From: Chloroflexota bacterium
Lineage (GTDB): Bacteria; Chloroflexota; Dormibacteria; Dormibacterales; Dormibacteraceae
Assembly: GCA_005883575.1 (NCBI GenBank)
Contig: VBFH01000038.1
Span: 1-46,796, forward strand
Length of the DNA stretch: 46,796 nucleotides
Direction: 5' to 3'
Part shown: positions 23,313-32,199 of the stretch, in pieces
Layout: each line of letters begins with the position of its first letter
Numbering within the stretch: the first letter of the stretch is position 1
Made by a program: the position numbers and the translations under genes
The notes under the pieces: model-generated
What the model saw: the letters and a program-made list of their open reading frames with translations, nothing else
Database searches by the model: none
Told to the model about the DNA's origin: nothing

Positions 23313-23963
23313 ATGAACCGCCTCACCGTCCTCGCGTGCGCCCTGCTGCTCGCGGCATGCGGCGGTTCGACCGGCGGCAGCGGCTCTGGCTCGCAGCCAA
23401 AGCAGGAGACGTCCGCCCAGAGCGTCGCTTCCAACTCCTCGGACTTTCCGGGCATGCAGAAGTGTCCTGAGAGCGGGTCGTGGGACAACTACCTGAAAGC
23501 CGAGCAAGCCAAGGATCCGACCCAGTTCCAGAGCGACAAGTCAGACTGGGATTCGCTGAAGGCCGCGGGCGCGAACGACAGCTACGTCGGTGTGTACGCC
23601 GACGACTCCTCGCACTGCGGCAACTTTGGCTCGGACCAGGCGACCGGCAAGATCGTCGACGTCTACGCGGTGCGCTTCAAGGACTCCTCATCCGCCTCCG
23701 CCAACTTCAAGACCAACTCGAAGGACTTCCACCTCAGCGATTCCGACCTCCAGAGCATCAAGTCCGCCGGAGGCAAGGTCGACCAGGGTGCGACGACGGG
23801 GCTCGGCGACAACTCCGTCGCGGTCTCGTTGGCGATCGCCGGTACATCGTTCTACATCGCCTTCTGGCAGAACAGGCAGTTCGAGGTGGCGATAATCGCG
23901 TACAACCTGGTGGTCGCGGACGGCCAGGCGGCCAGCAAAAAGATCAACGACCGCATCCACTAG
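23313..23963 (+). CDS. secreted lipoprotein, unknown function
   Basis: The 216-residue product has a lipoprotein signal peptide with lipobox LLAACGG (Cys16), a Gly/Ser-rich linker, and a soluble domain of about 160 residues containing two cysteines (MQKCPESGSWD and SSHCGNFG). The domain matches no family I know; alternating polar and hydrophobic stretches (VDVYAVRFKDSSSASANFKT, SFYIAFWQNRQFEVAIIAYN) look like an alpha/beta fold. It lies 5 bases after the LarA-like gene and its stop shares a base with the PlsC-like start (TAGTG), so it belongs to the lipid-type operon. Confidence 0.75.
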   Translation: MNRLTVLACALLLAACGGSTGGSGSGSQPKQETSAQSVASNSSDFPGMQKCPESGSWDNYLKAEQAKDPTQFQSDKSDWDSLKAAGANDSYVGVYADDSSHCGNFGSDQATGKIVDVYAVRFKDSSSASANFKTNSKDFHLSDSDLQSIKSAGGKVDQGATTGLGDNSVAVSLAIAGTSFYIAFWQNRQFEVAIIAYNLVVADGQAASKKINDRIH

Positions 23964-24841
23964 TGGCCTGGTACTCCGAAGGCCCGGTGACCAGGCTTGC
24001 CGGCGTCGCCGGCCGAACCCTCGACGACGTGATGCGCGTGCGCCGGGGTTGGAAATGGAACGCCCCTCGGCCGCGCACGTGGCCCGAGCAGGGTATGGTG
24101 GTGCCGGCTCCACCCAGCGACCTGGGCTGGGCGCGGGTGGAACCTGTGCGTTCGATCCGCTACCTGATCCAGCGTCTACTGCTCATGCCCTTCACCGAGG
24201 CGATGGTCCATCCGAAGGTCGAGGGCAGGGAGTGGGTGAGGGAGCTCAAGCGTCCTGCGATCTTCGCCGCCAACCACTCGAGCCACGCTGACACTTCGCT
24301 GATCCTCTATTCGCTGACGGATGCGGTGCGTGACCGCACGGTCGTGGCGGCGGCCGCGGATTACTGGTTCAAACACCCGATCCTCGGCAACATCGTCAGC
24401 CTCTTCCTCAACACGTTCCCCTTCTCCCGCACCGGGGGTGCGCAGGGCCAGCTGCACAGCTCGAGCCAGCTCCTGAAGTCGGGATGGAACCTTGTCCTCT
24501 TTCCTGAGGGCAGCCGCTCACCCGATGGACGCATCCAGGAGTTCAAGCCGGGCGTCGGCTTTCTCGCCAAAGAGACCGGAACGCCGGTGGTCCCCCTACA
24601 CATTCAGGGCGCATTTCAGGTGATGCCGCGACATCAGAATCTGCCGGTGCCCGGACCGGTGCGCGTGCGTATCGGCAAGCCCATGACCCTGGATGCAAAC
24701 GAAGGTACGCGCGAGTTCACCGCCCGGGTGGAGAAGGCGGTTCGTGCGTTGGCGAGCGAGCCGAAGCAGCCCGACCTGCAGGGCACTTGGATCGAACGCT
24801 GGCGTGCATCGAAGCCGCGCCAGCTCAAGTACGGCGACTAG
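23963..24841 (+). CDS. 1-acyl-glycerol-3-phosphate acyltransferase-like protein (PlsC family)
   Basis: The 292-residue protein has the PlsC motifs: [10 protein letters not shown] (HX4D catalytic), [19 protein letters not shown] for acceptor binding, and [11 protein letters not shown]. PlsC enzymes move an acyl chain from acyl-CoA or acyl-ACP to a lysolipid or other alcohol at the inner face of the membrane. GTG 23963 overlaps the lipoprotein stop; earlier starts would lie inside that gene. The N-terminal 50 residues ([19 protein letters not shown]) are not part of the core fold. Its place after an acyl-CoA reductase suggests that it attaches or remodels the lipid made by this operon. Confidence 0.85.
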   Translation: MAWYSEGPVTRLAGVAGRTLDDVMRVRRGWKWNAPRPRTWPEQGMVVPAPPSDLGWARVEPVRSIRYLIQRLLLMPFTEAMVHPKVEGREWVRELKRPAIFAANHSSHADTSLILYSLTDAVRDRTVVAAAADYWFKHPILGNIVSLFLNTFPFSRTGGAQGQLHSSSQLLKSGWNLVLFPEGSRSPDGRIQEFKPGVGFLAKETGTPVVPLHIQGAFQVMPRHQNLPVPGPVRVRIGKPMTLDANEGTREFTARVEKAVRALASEPKQPDLQGTWIERWRASKPRQLKYGD

Positions 24842-24848
24842 CGGTGCC

Positions 24849-26492
24849 ATGACCGCGGCGGGTGAGCTCGCGCGCGGCCGCCGCGCATACGACCGGCAAG
24901 ACTGGACGCAAGCGCATGCAAGCCTCACGGCCGCCGGCGCGAAGTCGCAGCTCGGGGCCGAAGACCTGGAACGATTGGCGATCTCGGCGCAGCTCCTCGC
25001 CCACGACGAAGAGGCCGTTGAGGTATGGCAAAGGGCGCACAACGCCTATCTCGAAGCCGCTGATGTGGAGCGAGCCGTCCGCTGCGCGGTGCACATGGTC
25101 ATGAACCTCGTCAATCGAGGTGAGATGGCCAGGGCGGGCGGATGGCTCGCTCGAAGCCGGAGACTTCTAGATGACGGACAGCGCGACTGCGTCGAGCTCG
25201 GCTACCTGATGGTCCCGGCCTCGCTGCAGACCCTGATGCAGGGCGACGTCGAAGGCGCGAGCGAGATGTTCGGGCGCGTGATCGACATCGCCGGACGCTT
25301 TGGTGATCCCGACCTTGCGGCCCTGGGCCGGCTGGGCCGCGGCCAGTCGCTGCTCGCCCTCGGACAGATCGGCGCCGGCGTCGCCCTGTTCGACGAGAAC
25401 ATGGTCGCCGTGACCTCGGGGGAGATCGCTCCCATCATCTCGGGCCTGATCTACTGCGCGGTCATCGACGGCTGCCGTGGCATCTTCGACCTCCGGCGAG
25501 CGCACGAGTGGACCGAAGCGCTGAATCACTGGTGCGAGTCTCAGCCCGGCCTCGTGCTGTACCGCGGCAACTGTCTCGTTTTCAGGGCGCAGATCATGCA
25601 GATCCACGGCGAATGGTCCGAGGCCCTGGCCGAGGCGGACAGGGCGTGCGTGCGGCTCTCGGAGCCCCACCTTCAACCTGCCGCGGGCGACGCCTTCTAC
25701 CGACTGGCCGAGCTGTACAGGCTGCGCGGAGAGTTCTCGAGGGCCGAGGCGGCGTTCCGTCAGGCAAGCGAGGCTGGAACGTCGGCTCAGCCGGGTCTGG
25801 CGCTGATGCGATTGGCCCAAGGCCAGATCGGGCCGGCCGCCGCCGCGATCCGCCGCGAGCGTGACGAGGCGCAATTGCTGCCTGACCGTTGCGCGGTCCT
25901 GCCCGCGTTCGTCGACATCATGCTCGCGGCGCATGACCTCGAGGCGGCCGGGGAGGGCGCGGAAGAGCTCGAGGCCGCGGCCGGCGCACTGCAGGCTCCA
26001 TATCTGCGGGCTCTCGCCGGCCATGCCAAAGGCTCAGCGCTGCTTGCGAACGGCGACCATCGCCGCGCCCTGGAGTCGCTGCGTTCGGCGGCCGCGCTTT
26101 GGCGTGAGGTCGAAGCTCCCTATGAAGGCGCGCGGACCCGCGTGCTGATCGCGATCGCGTGCCGCGCGATGGGCGACGCGGATGCCGCCTCGATGGAGCT
26201 CGACGCTGCACGCCGCGTCTTCAACCGCCTCGGGGCGGCGCCTGACCTGGCCCACGTCGCCGTGCTAGCTCGAGGCGAATCAACCGCTCCCGGAGGGTTG
26301 TCGGCGCGCGAGGTGGAGGTGCTGCGGCTGCTGGCCGCGGGCAAGAGCAATCGCGCCATCGCCGGAGATCTCTTCATCAGCGAGAAGACCGTGGCGCGCC
26401 ACGTCAGCAACATCTTCACGAAGCTCGGCCTTTCCTCTCGCGCCGCGGCCACCGCCTATGCGTACGAGCACGGACTTACGGCGCGTACATAG
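24849..26492 (+). CDS. LuxR-type regulator with TPR-like repeats
   Basis: The protein (547 residues from ATG 24849) is mostly helical repeats of the TPR/MalT type (for example [35 protein letters not shown] and [17 protein letters not shown]), ending in a LuxR/GerE DNA-binding domain ([45 protein letters not shown]). No ATPase (STAND) domain or Walker A is seen, so it differs from full MalT/LAL regulators. The ATG lies 7 bases after the acyltransferase stop, suggesting that it is the last gene of the lipid-type operon. It is followed after about 100 bases by a monooxygenase gene that it may also control. Confidence 0.87.
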   Translation: MTAAGELARGRRAYDRQDWTQAHASLTAAGAKSQLGAEDLERLAISAQLLAHDEEAVEVWQRAHNAYLEAADVERAVRCAVHMVMNLVNRGEMARAGGWLARSRRLLDDGQRDCVELGYLMVPASLQTLMQGDVEGASEMFGRVIDIAGRFGDPDLAALGRLGRGQSLLALGQIGAGVALFDENMVAVTSGEIAPIISGLIYCAVIDGCRGIFDLRRAHEWTEALNHWCESQPGLVLYRGNCLVFRAQIMQIHGEWSEALAEADRACVRLSEPHLQPAAGDAFYRLAELYRLRGEFSRAEAAFRQASEAGTSAQPGLALMRLAQGQIGPAAAAIRRERDEAQLLPDRCAVLPAFVDIMLAAHDLEAAGEGAEELEAAAGALQAPYLRALAGHAKGSALLANGDHRRALESLRSAAALWREVEAPYEGARTRVLIAIACRAMGDADAASMELDAARRVFNRLGAAPDLAHVAVLARGESTAPGGLSAREVEVLRLLAAGKSNRAIAGDLFISEKTVARHVSNIFTKLGLSSRAAATAYAYEHGLTART

Positions 26493-26593
26493 AACTACCC
26501 ATCGCGGCCGTGACACAAATTGGACATTTCGCCGGATGCGAGCTGTGGCCCGAGACACCTACCTTCACCGCCAGCAAACAGCTGGAGGAAGCG

Positions 26594-27721
26594 ATGAAAG
26601 TTGAGTTCGAAACAATCGTGATCGGAGCCGGGCAGGCCGGGCTGGCGGTCGGACATCAGCTGGCACTGCTCGGCCAATCGTTCGTGATTCTGGACGCCAA
26701 CGCGCGGGTCGGCGATTCCTGGCGAGGGCGGTGGGACTCGCTGCGCGTGTTCACGCCGGCCAAATTCAATGGCCTTCCGGGCATGCGATTCCCTGCGCCG
26801 AGGCTCTCGTTTCCGACCAAGGACGAGGTCGCCGACTACATGGCCGCATACGCGGCGAGGTTTGAGCTCCCGGTGCGCAACAACGTCAGGGTCGACGGCG
26901 TGTCCCGTGCCGGCAACCGATTTGTGGTGACCACGAGCGCGGAGGCGCTCATGGCCGACAACATCGTGATCGCGACCGGCGCGACCCACACTCCACGGGT
27001 CCCCGAGTTCGCCCGAGGGCTCGACACGTCGATTGTCCAGATGCACTCCAGCGCGTACAAGCACCCAGAGCAGCTTCGCGAGGGAGCGGTGCTCGTGGTC
27101 GGCGCGGGCAACTCGGGCGCTGAGATCTCGTTCGACCTCGCGACGCGACACCACGTGCTGCTGTCAGGCACGCCCGCTGGGCAGCTGCCGGTGCCGCACG
27201 GACCCGCAATGGCCGCGCTGGTGTTGCCGCTCGTCAAGTTCCTGGGCATGCACGTCCTCACGATGGACACGCCGGTCGGCCGCAGCGTGCTGCCGAAAAT
27301 GAAAGGCACGCCGCTGATCAGGATGAAGCTGAACGACTTAAAGGCCGCCGGCGTCGAACGGGTGGCCAGGGTGACGGGTGTCCGTGAAGGCCTGCCGATG
27401 CTGGCGGACGGCAGCACGCTGGAAGTTGCCAACGTCATCTGGTGCACGGGTTTCAGGACGGACTTCGACTGGGTTCACCTGCCTGCCGCTTTCACACCCG
27501 CTGGGAAGCCGATCCAGTATCGCGGCGTCGTGGCGTCCGAGCCCGGGCTCTACTTCGTCGGCCTCGAGCACATGTACGCCGCGGTCTCGGAGGTGCTGCC
27601 TGGCGTCGGTCGGGACGCGAACTACATCGCGCGCCACATCGCGATACGCCCGCGCCTAAGCCGGGTCGACTCGGAAGACCGGGTGGTCCGGCGCGATCCG
27701 GCGGAGCTCGCCGTCCGGTGA
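26594..27721 (+). CDS. flavin-containing monooxygenase-like protein
   Basis: The protein (375 residues) has FAD-binding VIGAGQAGLAVGHQL near its N-terminus, the class-B-like WRGRWDSLRVFTP stretch, a second Rossmann motif VVGAGNSGAEIS for NADPH and IWCTGFRTDFDW. These mark the FMO/CzcO group, which hydroxylates substrates or reduces metal or sulfur compounds; the true substrate is unknown. ATG 26594 is fixed by an excellent GGAGGAAGCG Shine-Dalgarno; the earlier ATG-like reading from 26510 lacks one. The 3' end overlaps the DUF385 gene on the other strand by 66 bases, and the last 20 residues (Arg/Asp/Glu-rich) look poorly conserved. Confidence 0.85.
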   Translation: MKVEFETIVIGAGQAGLAVGHQLALLGQSFVILDANARVGDSWRGRWDSLRVFTPAKFNGLPGMRFPAPRLSFPTKDEVADYMAAYAARFELPVRNNVRVDGVSRAGNRFVVTTSAEALMADNIVIATGATHTPRVPEFARGLDTSIVQMHSSAYKHPEQLREGAVLVVGAGNSGAEISFDLATRHHVLLSGTPAGQLPVPHGPAMAALVLPLVKFLGMHVLTMDTPVGRSVLPKMKGTPLIRMKLNDLKAAGVERVARVTGVREGLPMLADGSTLEVANVIWCTGFRTDFDWVHLPAAFTPAGKPIQYRGVVASEPGLYFVGLEHMYAAVSEVLPGVGRDANYIARHIAIRPRLSRVDSEDRVVRRDPAELAVR

Positions 27722-28099
27722 GTCGGCGCTGACGCCACCGAAGAAGATGCCGACCTCCGCCTTCCACCGCTTGAGGTAGGCGCGGAGGATCGGCACCTTC
27801 TGATCGTCGGGGATCTCGACCGCCTTGAATGGCTCTACCCTGCCGCCCACCACCAGCTCGCCCGCGCCTGTGACGCGGATGTTGCGCACCCACTGCGTGA
27901 GGCCGCGCGGCGCGACGAGATAGCGCTTGCCTTCTAATGTGAGCAGGTTTACGGGTTGGCTGCGCCACTCACCTGATCTCCGTCCCCGCACGCGTAGGAT
28001 CCGCGAGCCCCAGACGCTGACCCCGAGCCTGGTCAAACCCTGGACGATGGGATTGAAGATGTGGTTGGTGAACCAGCCGGGTTTTCGGTAGTAGACCAT
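27656..28099 (-). CDS. DUF385 deazaflavin (F420)-dependent nitroreductase-family protein
   Basis: The 147-residue protein fits the Ddn/DUF385 split-barrel family: LRVRGRRSGEWRSQPVNLLTLEGKRYLVAP then TQWVRNIRVTGAGELVVGGR. Known members bind F420H2 and reduce quinones or nitro compounds, or bind other flavins. That would imply F420 in this organism, which cannot be confirmed from the window. ATG 28099 is preceded by TATCGT at the leaderless distance (8 bases). The gene runs into the monooxygenase gene tail to tail, overlapping 66 bases. Confidence 0.82.
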   Translation of the reverse strand: MVYYRKPGWFTNHIFNPIVQGLTRLGVSVWGSRILRVRGRRSGEWRSQPVNLLTLEGKRYLVAPRGLTQWVRNIRVTGAGELVVGGRVEPFKAVEIPDDQKVPILRAYLKRWKAEVGIFFGGVSADSPDGELRRIAPDHPVFRVDPA

Positions 28100-28106
28100 C
28101 GGGTCT

Positions 28107-28113
28107 TACGATA
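28107..28113. promoter_or_regulatory. symmetric -10 element shared by DUF385 and DUF1028 genes
   Basis: TACGATA reads TACGAT forward and TATCGT in reverse, each matching TANNNT. It ends 8 bases before the DUF385 ATG on the minus strand and 10 bases before the DUF1028 GTG on the plus strand. Both genes lack Shine-Dalgarno sequences. The 23-base gap leaves room for little else, so both -35 regions would lie inside the opposite coding sequences. Confidence 0.5.
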
Positions 28114-28122
28114 GGGCCACCA

Positions 28123-29031
28123 GTGACGTACTCGATCGTCGCGCGCGACAAGGAAAGCGACGAGTTTGGGGTCGCCGTCCAGTCGCACTACTTCCAGGTC
28201 GGTCCAGTAGTTCCGTGGGCGCTCGCCGCCGTCGGCGCTGTGGCGACGCAGTCGATGGTCAACATCAGCTTTGGACCGCTTGGTCTCGAGTACATGCGGG
28301 CGGGCTACACGGCGGAGCAGGCGTTGAAGGCGCTCCTCGCGGGCGACTCCGAGCCCGATTCCAGGCAGGTCGCGCTCGTCGACGCGTCTGGCAACGTAGC
28401 CGCTCACACAGGGAGCAAATGCATTCCCGCCGCGGGGCATAGGACCGGGGACGGCTTCAGCGTCCAGGCCAATCTGATGGAGAAGGGCACCGTCTGGGAC
28501 GCGATGTACGAGGCTTACCTGTCGACCGACGCTCCGCTCGCGGAGCGGATGCTGGTCGCACTCGAAGCCGCGGAAGCCGAGGGCGGTGACATCCGCGGCA
28601 AGCAGTCCGCGGCCATGCTGGTGGTGTCGGGAAAACCGACGGGCCGGGCGTGGGAAGACCGCGTGATCGAGCTGCGCGTTGAGGACGCGCCCGACCCACT
28701 GGCCGAGCTGCGGCGATTGCTGCGCGTGAAGCGCGCGTACATGGCGATGAACGACGCCGATCGCCTCGCGGACCAGGGCAACCAGGACGACGCTGCGACC
28801 AGCCTTCAACAGGCGATCACGCTCGCTCCCGAGATGGTCGAGATTCACTTCTGGGGTGGTCTGGGCATGGCCCAGGCGGGCATGGTCGACGCCGGATGCG
28901 AGCTCATGATGCACGCGGTCCACAAAGACCGGCGGTGGATCGAGACCGTACACAGGCTCGTCGCGGCTGATCGGTTGCCTGCGGATCTCGCGCAAGAGAT
29001 CCAGGCGAAGCTCACCGCCAAGGTGTCCTAG
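28123..29031 (+). CDS. DUF1028 family protein with C-terminal TPR-like segment
   Basis: The 302-residue protein matches DUF1028: MTYSIVARDKESDEFGVAVQSH, AVGAVATQSMVN, GLEYMRAGYTAEQALKALLAGD and the aligned DGFSVQANLM. The fold is Ntn-hydrolase-like in known structures, but activity is not established to my knowledge. Residues about 205-285 form a TPR-like pair of helices (NDADRLADQGNQDDAATSLQQAITLAPEM), an extension seen in some members. GTG 28123 is the start that puts the conserved TYSIVARD at the N-terminus, and a -10 hexamer lies at the leaderless distance. The next gene begins 50 bases downstream. Confidence 0.83.
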   Translation: MTYSIVARDKESDEFGVAVQSHYFQVGPVVPWALAAVGAVATQSMVNISFGPLGLEYMRAGYTAEQALKALLAGDSEPDSRQVALVDASGNVAAHTGSKCIPAAGHRTGDGFSVQANLMEKGTVWDAMYEAYLSTDAPLAERMLVALEAAEAEGGDIRGKQSAAMLVVSGKPTGRAWEDRVIELRVEDAPDPLAELRRLLRVKRAYMAMNDADRLADQGNQDDAATSLQQAITLAPEMVEIHFWGGLGMAQAGMVDAGCELMMHAVHKDRRWIETVHRLVAADRLPADLAQEIQAKLTAKVS

Positions 29032-29066
29032 GCGTGCGCCCTACGCGCGCCCGGCGCTCGCGCCTT

Positions 29067-29072
29067 TAGACT
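29067..29072 (+). promoter_or_regulatory. -10 hexamer TAGACT before IF-1 gene
   Basis: TAGACT ends 9 bases before TTG 29082. No Shine-Dalgarno is present. This supports the TTG as the start of a leaderless message and so the extended N-terminus of the product. Confidence 0.45.
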
Positions 29073-29081
29073 TCAACCGTT

Positions 29082-29375
29082 TTGGGAAAAAACAAAGGCC
29101 GCAGAGCGCCGCGTCGTCCGGAGAAGGCCCGCAAGGCCGACCGCGATGACGGCGACCAGAAAGAGCCGGCGGTCGTGATGGACGCTGTCGTCTCTCAGGC
29201 GCTGCCAAACGCGATGTTCGAGGTCGAGGTCGAGGGGGGGCACAAGCTGATCGCGTACGCCGCCGGGCGCATGCGGCGCTACTTCATCCGCATCACGCCG
29301 GGCGACCGGATCCGCGTCGAGCTCTCGCCGTACGACCTCACCCGGGGTCGCATCGTCTACCGCTACCGCGATTGA
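29082..29375 (+). CDS. infA: translation initiation factor IF-1-like protein with basic N-terminal extension
   Basis: The 97-residue protein carries a full S1/OB fold of IF-1: [45 protein letters not shown] and [13 protein letters not shown]-1 binds the ribosomal A site during initiation. Bacterial IF-1 is usually about 72 residues; here about 25 extra Lys/Arg-rich residues ([20 protein letters not shown]) come first. TTG 29082 is the likely start because ATG 29178 would cut the first beta strand. The usual neighbours (rpmJ, rpsM) are absent, so this may be a stand-alone or second infA. The TGA stop overlaps the next start (TTGA). Confidence 0.85.
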   Translation: MGKNKGRRAPRRPEKARKADRDDGDQKEPAVVMDAVVSQALPNAMFEVEVEGGHKLIAYAAGRMRRYFIRITPGDRIRVELSPYDLTRGRIVYRYRD

Positions 29376-30154
29376 TCCCTGTGCTCCTCGAAGCGGTCGA
29401 GGCGGCCAGGATCTTCGACCTCGAGCAGCTGCGCTACGCCGGCGCGCCGTCGCATCCGGCGCACACGCCGGGCTTCAACTACTTCCTCCACCGCCATCAC
29501 GCCCGCGGAGCGCCTGAGGCCCGAACCGGCGCGTCAGGCATCATCGTCACTCCTGAGCATTCGGGCACCCACATCGACGCGCTGGCGCACCAGGCCGAGA
29601 ACCTCACCCTATATGGCGGCGTCCATGTCGACGAGGGCGTGCAGACCTCGGCCGGCTTCAAGAAGCTGGGCATCGAAACCATGGCGCCCCTCGTGTCGCG
29701 CGGTGTGCTGCTCGATGTGGCGGGCGAGCGCCGGCTTGACCCCGAGTACGCGATCACGGCCGCCGACCTGGAACGCGCCGAGCGTGCCGAGGTCCGCGCG
29801 GGCGACGCGGTCCTGGTCCGCACCGGCTACGGGGCGCTCTGGTCGAAGCCTGACGAGTACTTACGTGCGGCCGGCGTCAGCGCCGCCGGTTCGCGCTGGC
29901 TGATCGACAAGAAGGTCGGTGCGGTAGGCGCCGACAACATGGCCTTCGACGTCATGGGACCGGCCGACCCCGAGCTCAAGGTCACGCTGCCGGGCCACCT
30001 CTTGCTCCTGGTCCGCTCCGGCATTCCGATCATCGAAAACGTGAACCTGGAGGAGCTGGCCGCCGCCGGCGTCGAGGAGTTCTTGTTCGTGTGTCTGCCG
30101 CTGAAGATGCGCGGGGCCACCGGCTCGCCGGTCCGCCCGATCGCGATCGCCTAG
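29372..30154 (+). CDS. cyclase/kynurenine formamidase-family hydrolase
   Basis: The 260-residue protein belongs to the metal-dependent cyclase family (PF04199), which includes kynurenine formamidase and isatin hydrolase. The metal motif [11 protein letters not shown] is intact, and the later [11 protein letters not shown] and [23 protein letters not shown] are typical. Its length exceeds KynB (about 210 aa). The likely start is TTG 29372, overlapping the IF-1 stop as TTGA; GTG 29381 is the alternative and loses only three residues. No other tryptophan-degradation gene is nearby, so the substrate is open. Confidence 0.83.
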   Translation: MIPVLLEAVEAARIFDLEQLRYAGAPSHPAHTPGFNYFLHRHHARGAPEARTGASGIIVTPEHSGTHIDALAHQAENLTLYGGVHVDEGVQTSAGFKKLGIETMAPLVSRGVLLDVAGERRLDPEYAITAADLERAERAEVRAGDAVLVRTGYGALWSKPDEYLRAAGVSAAGSRWLIDKKVGAVGADNMAFDVMGPADPELKVTLPGHLLLLVRSGIPIIENVNLEELAAAGVEEFLFVCLPLKMRGATGSPVRPIAIA

Positions 30155-30170
30155 AGGGTGACTGCCGGCC

Positions 30171-30461
30171 TTAGCGTCTCCCCACGGTCTGGAAGCAGTC
30201 CAGGCAGTAGACCGGCCGCGCCCCTGTGGGCACGAACGGCACCTGCGTCGGCTTGCCGCAGTTCGAGCAGATCACGTCGTGCATGACCCGCGCGCGGCCG
30301 TTGCCGTCCGCCGCCCGTCTGGCCGCCCGGCATTCCGGGCAGCGGCGGGGCTCGTTCTGGAGTCCCCGCGACTGATAGAACTCCTGCTCCCCGGCTGTGA
30401 ACAGAAACTCACGCCCGCAGTCGCGACACGTCAAAGTTCGATCCACGAAGCTCACCGTCAC
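30171..30461 (-). CDS. double zinc-ribbon protein
   Basis: The 96-residue protein has a zinc-binding 'probable treble clef' segment (LTCRDCGREFLFTAGEQEFY, PRRCPECRAARR) followed by a second ribbon (VICSNCGKPTQVPF, PVYCLDCFQ). Four CxxC pairs suggest two zinc ions. Proteins of this kind are widespread in Actinomycetota and Chloroflexota-like bacteria and lack a known function. GTG 30461 is fixed by GGGGAGG about 8 bases upstream; a longer reading to 30503 would cover that site. It lies 121 bases downstream of the MFS gene, on the same strand. Confidence 0.78.
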   Translation of the reverse strand: MTVSFVDRTLTCRDCGREFLFTAGEQEFYQSRGLQNEPRRCPECRAARRAADGNGRARVMHDVICSNCGKPTQVPFVPTGARPVYCLDCFQTVGRR

Positions 30462-30582
30462 CGTACAGGCCTCCCCTTGTAAATCGCGCCGAGGCCCGGA
30501 CATTGCCGGCCGGACTCCCTCCAGCGTGCGCGGCGATTCTAGCGCGGTTGGCGAACATTTGGAGGTATCTCCTTACAGGCCT

Positions 30583-32199
30583 TTACCCTGCCGCGACTGC
30601 GCGCTCCTCCTCCTCGACCTCGACTGGCGCCGCTTCGAAGCCCATGCCTGTGCGGCCCGCCTTGAGCGGCACCTCTTTCATGAAGATCGTCGCGATCAGG
30701 GCCAGGACCAGAACGAACCCGGCAAAGACGTAGATGTCGTGCAGCGAGTCGGCCAGCGCGGCGCGGATGGCCGTGATGATGGCCGGCGGCAGCTTGGCCA
30801 GCAGGGTCGGGTCTAGGATCGCGTTCGCATTCCCCGTGTTCGGCAGGTTGTTGAGGGCCTGGGGCGGAATGCCCGCCGCGCCCACGCGCGTGGTCAGGTA
30901 GTCGGGCAGCCTGTTCGAGAGGACCGCGCCCAGGATCGCGCTGCCCACGGTGCCACCGAGGTTGCGCCAGAACTGGATCTGACTCGAGGCCACGCCGAGG
31001 TATTGGCGGGGCAGGGCGGTCTGCACCGCGGTCAGATACAGGGGGAAGGTGACTCCGATGCCGAGCCCGACCACGATCAGGGCTGCGACGACGCGCCACT
31101 CCTGCACCGAAGGCGTGATCTGAGAAAGCAGCCACATGCCGAAGATCATCACGGCGACACCCAACGTGCCGAGGAAGCGGTAGTACTTGATCCGCCGCAT
31201 AACAAAACCGGTGAGGGTGCTCGCGCCCAGCAGGCCGAACATCATCGGGGTGATCAGCGCGCCCGAGTTGGTGGCGCTGATGCCCAGGACACCCTGGAAC
31301 ACGAGCGGCGTGAAGAGGATCGACCCGAACATGCCGAATGCGGTGATGAAACCGACCAGCATGCTGACGCTGAACGTCGAGTTCTTGAAAAGATGCAGCG
31401 GAACGATCGGGTGCTCGACGCGCGACTCGACGAAGATGAATGCGGCCAGCATCGCCGCCGCGATGGTGAGCAGCCCGCTGACCTGGGGCGACGTCCACGC
31501 GTGGTCGCGCGTGATCGACAGCGCAATCAGAAGGGGAACAATGCCCGCGGCGAGGGTAAACGCGCCCCAGAAGTCGATGTCACGCCATGACGCCTTGGAG
31601 CGCACGTAGGGCAGGCCGGCGAGCACGACCAGGACGGCGATGACGCCGACCGGAATATTCACCTCGAACACCCACCGCCAGCTCCAGTGATCGGTGATGA
31701 AGCCTCCGGTCGTCGGGCCGACGATCGAGCTGAGGCCGAAGACGCCGCCGAAGAGGCCGGCAAGTCGGCCGCGCTGCTCGGGCGGGAAGAGGTCGCCGAT
31801 GACGGTGAACACGGTCGCGAAGAGCACACCGCCGAAGATGCCCTGGATGCCGCGGAAGACGATCAGCTGTGTCATGTCCTGCGACAGACCGCACAGGGCT
31901 GAAGCCGCGACGAAGCCGATCATGCCCGCGAGCAGGAATGGCTTGCGGCCGAAAAGGTCGCCGAGCTTGCCGGCGATCGGGGTCATCGTGGTCGACGTCA
32001 CCAGGTAGGCCGTGGTGACCCACGCCAGGCGGTCGAGCCCGTTCAGGTCGGCGACGATCCGCGGGATCGCGGTGCCGACGATCGTCTGGTCGAGCGCGGC
32101 CAGCAGAAGCGCGAGCATCGTCCCGGCCGTGGCCAGGATCACCCTGCCCCTGGAAAGTCCGTGAGTCAGGGATCTCGTCATTACGGCTTCTTCGGTCAT
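30583..32199 (-). CDS. DHA2-family MFS drug efflux transporter (EmrB/QacA type)
   Basis: The 538-residue protein has about 14 hydrophobic segments. DHA2 marks are LAALDQTIVGTAIPRI in helix 1, GKLGDLFGRKPFL (motif A), VGPTTGGFITDHWSWRWVFEVN (motif C region) and NIPVGV. These transporters export toxic compounds using the proton gradient. ATG 32199 overlaps the marR stop (ATGA at 32196-32199), a standard repressor-pump operon. An upstream reading to 32241 would run into marR. The C-terminus is acidic (EVEEEERAVAAG). Confidence 0.9.
   Translation of the reverse strand: MTEEAVMTRSLTHGLSRGRVILATAGTMLALLLAALDQTIVGTAIPRIVADLNGLDRLAWVTTAYLVTSTTMTPIAGKLGDLFGRKPFLLAGMIGFVAASALCGLSQDMTQLIVFRGIQGIFGGVLFATVFTVIGDLFPPEQRGRLAGLFGGVFGLSSIVGPTTGGFITDHWSWRWVFEVNIPVGVIAVLVVLAGLPYVRSKASWRDIDFWGAFTLAAGIVPLLIALSITRDHAWTSPQVSGLLTIAAAMLAAFIFVESRVEHPIVPLHLFKNSTFSVSMLVGFITAFGMFGSILFTPLVFQGVLGISATNSGALITPMMFGLLGASTLTGFVMRRIKYYRFLGTLGVAVMIFGMWLLSQITPSVQEWRVVAALIVVGLGIGVTFPLYLTAVQTALPRQYLGVASSQIQFWRNLGGTVGSAILGAVLSNRLPDYLTTRVGAAGIPPQALNNLPNTGNANAILDPTLLAKLPPAIITAIRAALADSLHDIYVFAGFVLVLALIATIFMKEVPLKAGRTGMGFEAAPVEVEEEERAVAAG

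Noticed and set aside
30561-30572. Near-palindrome GGAGGTATCTCC between the MFS and zinc-ribbon genes
   Set aside because: Four-base stem with no T run, so not a convincing terminator; no evidence for an operator.
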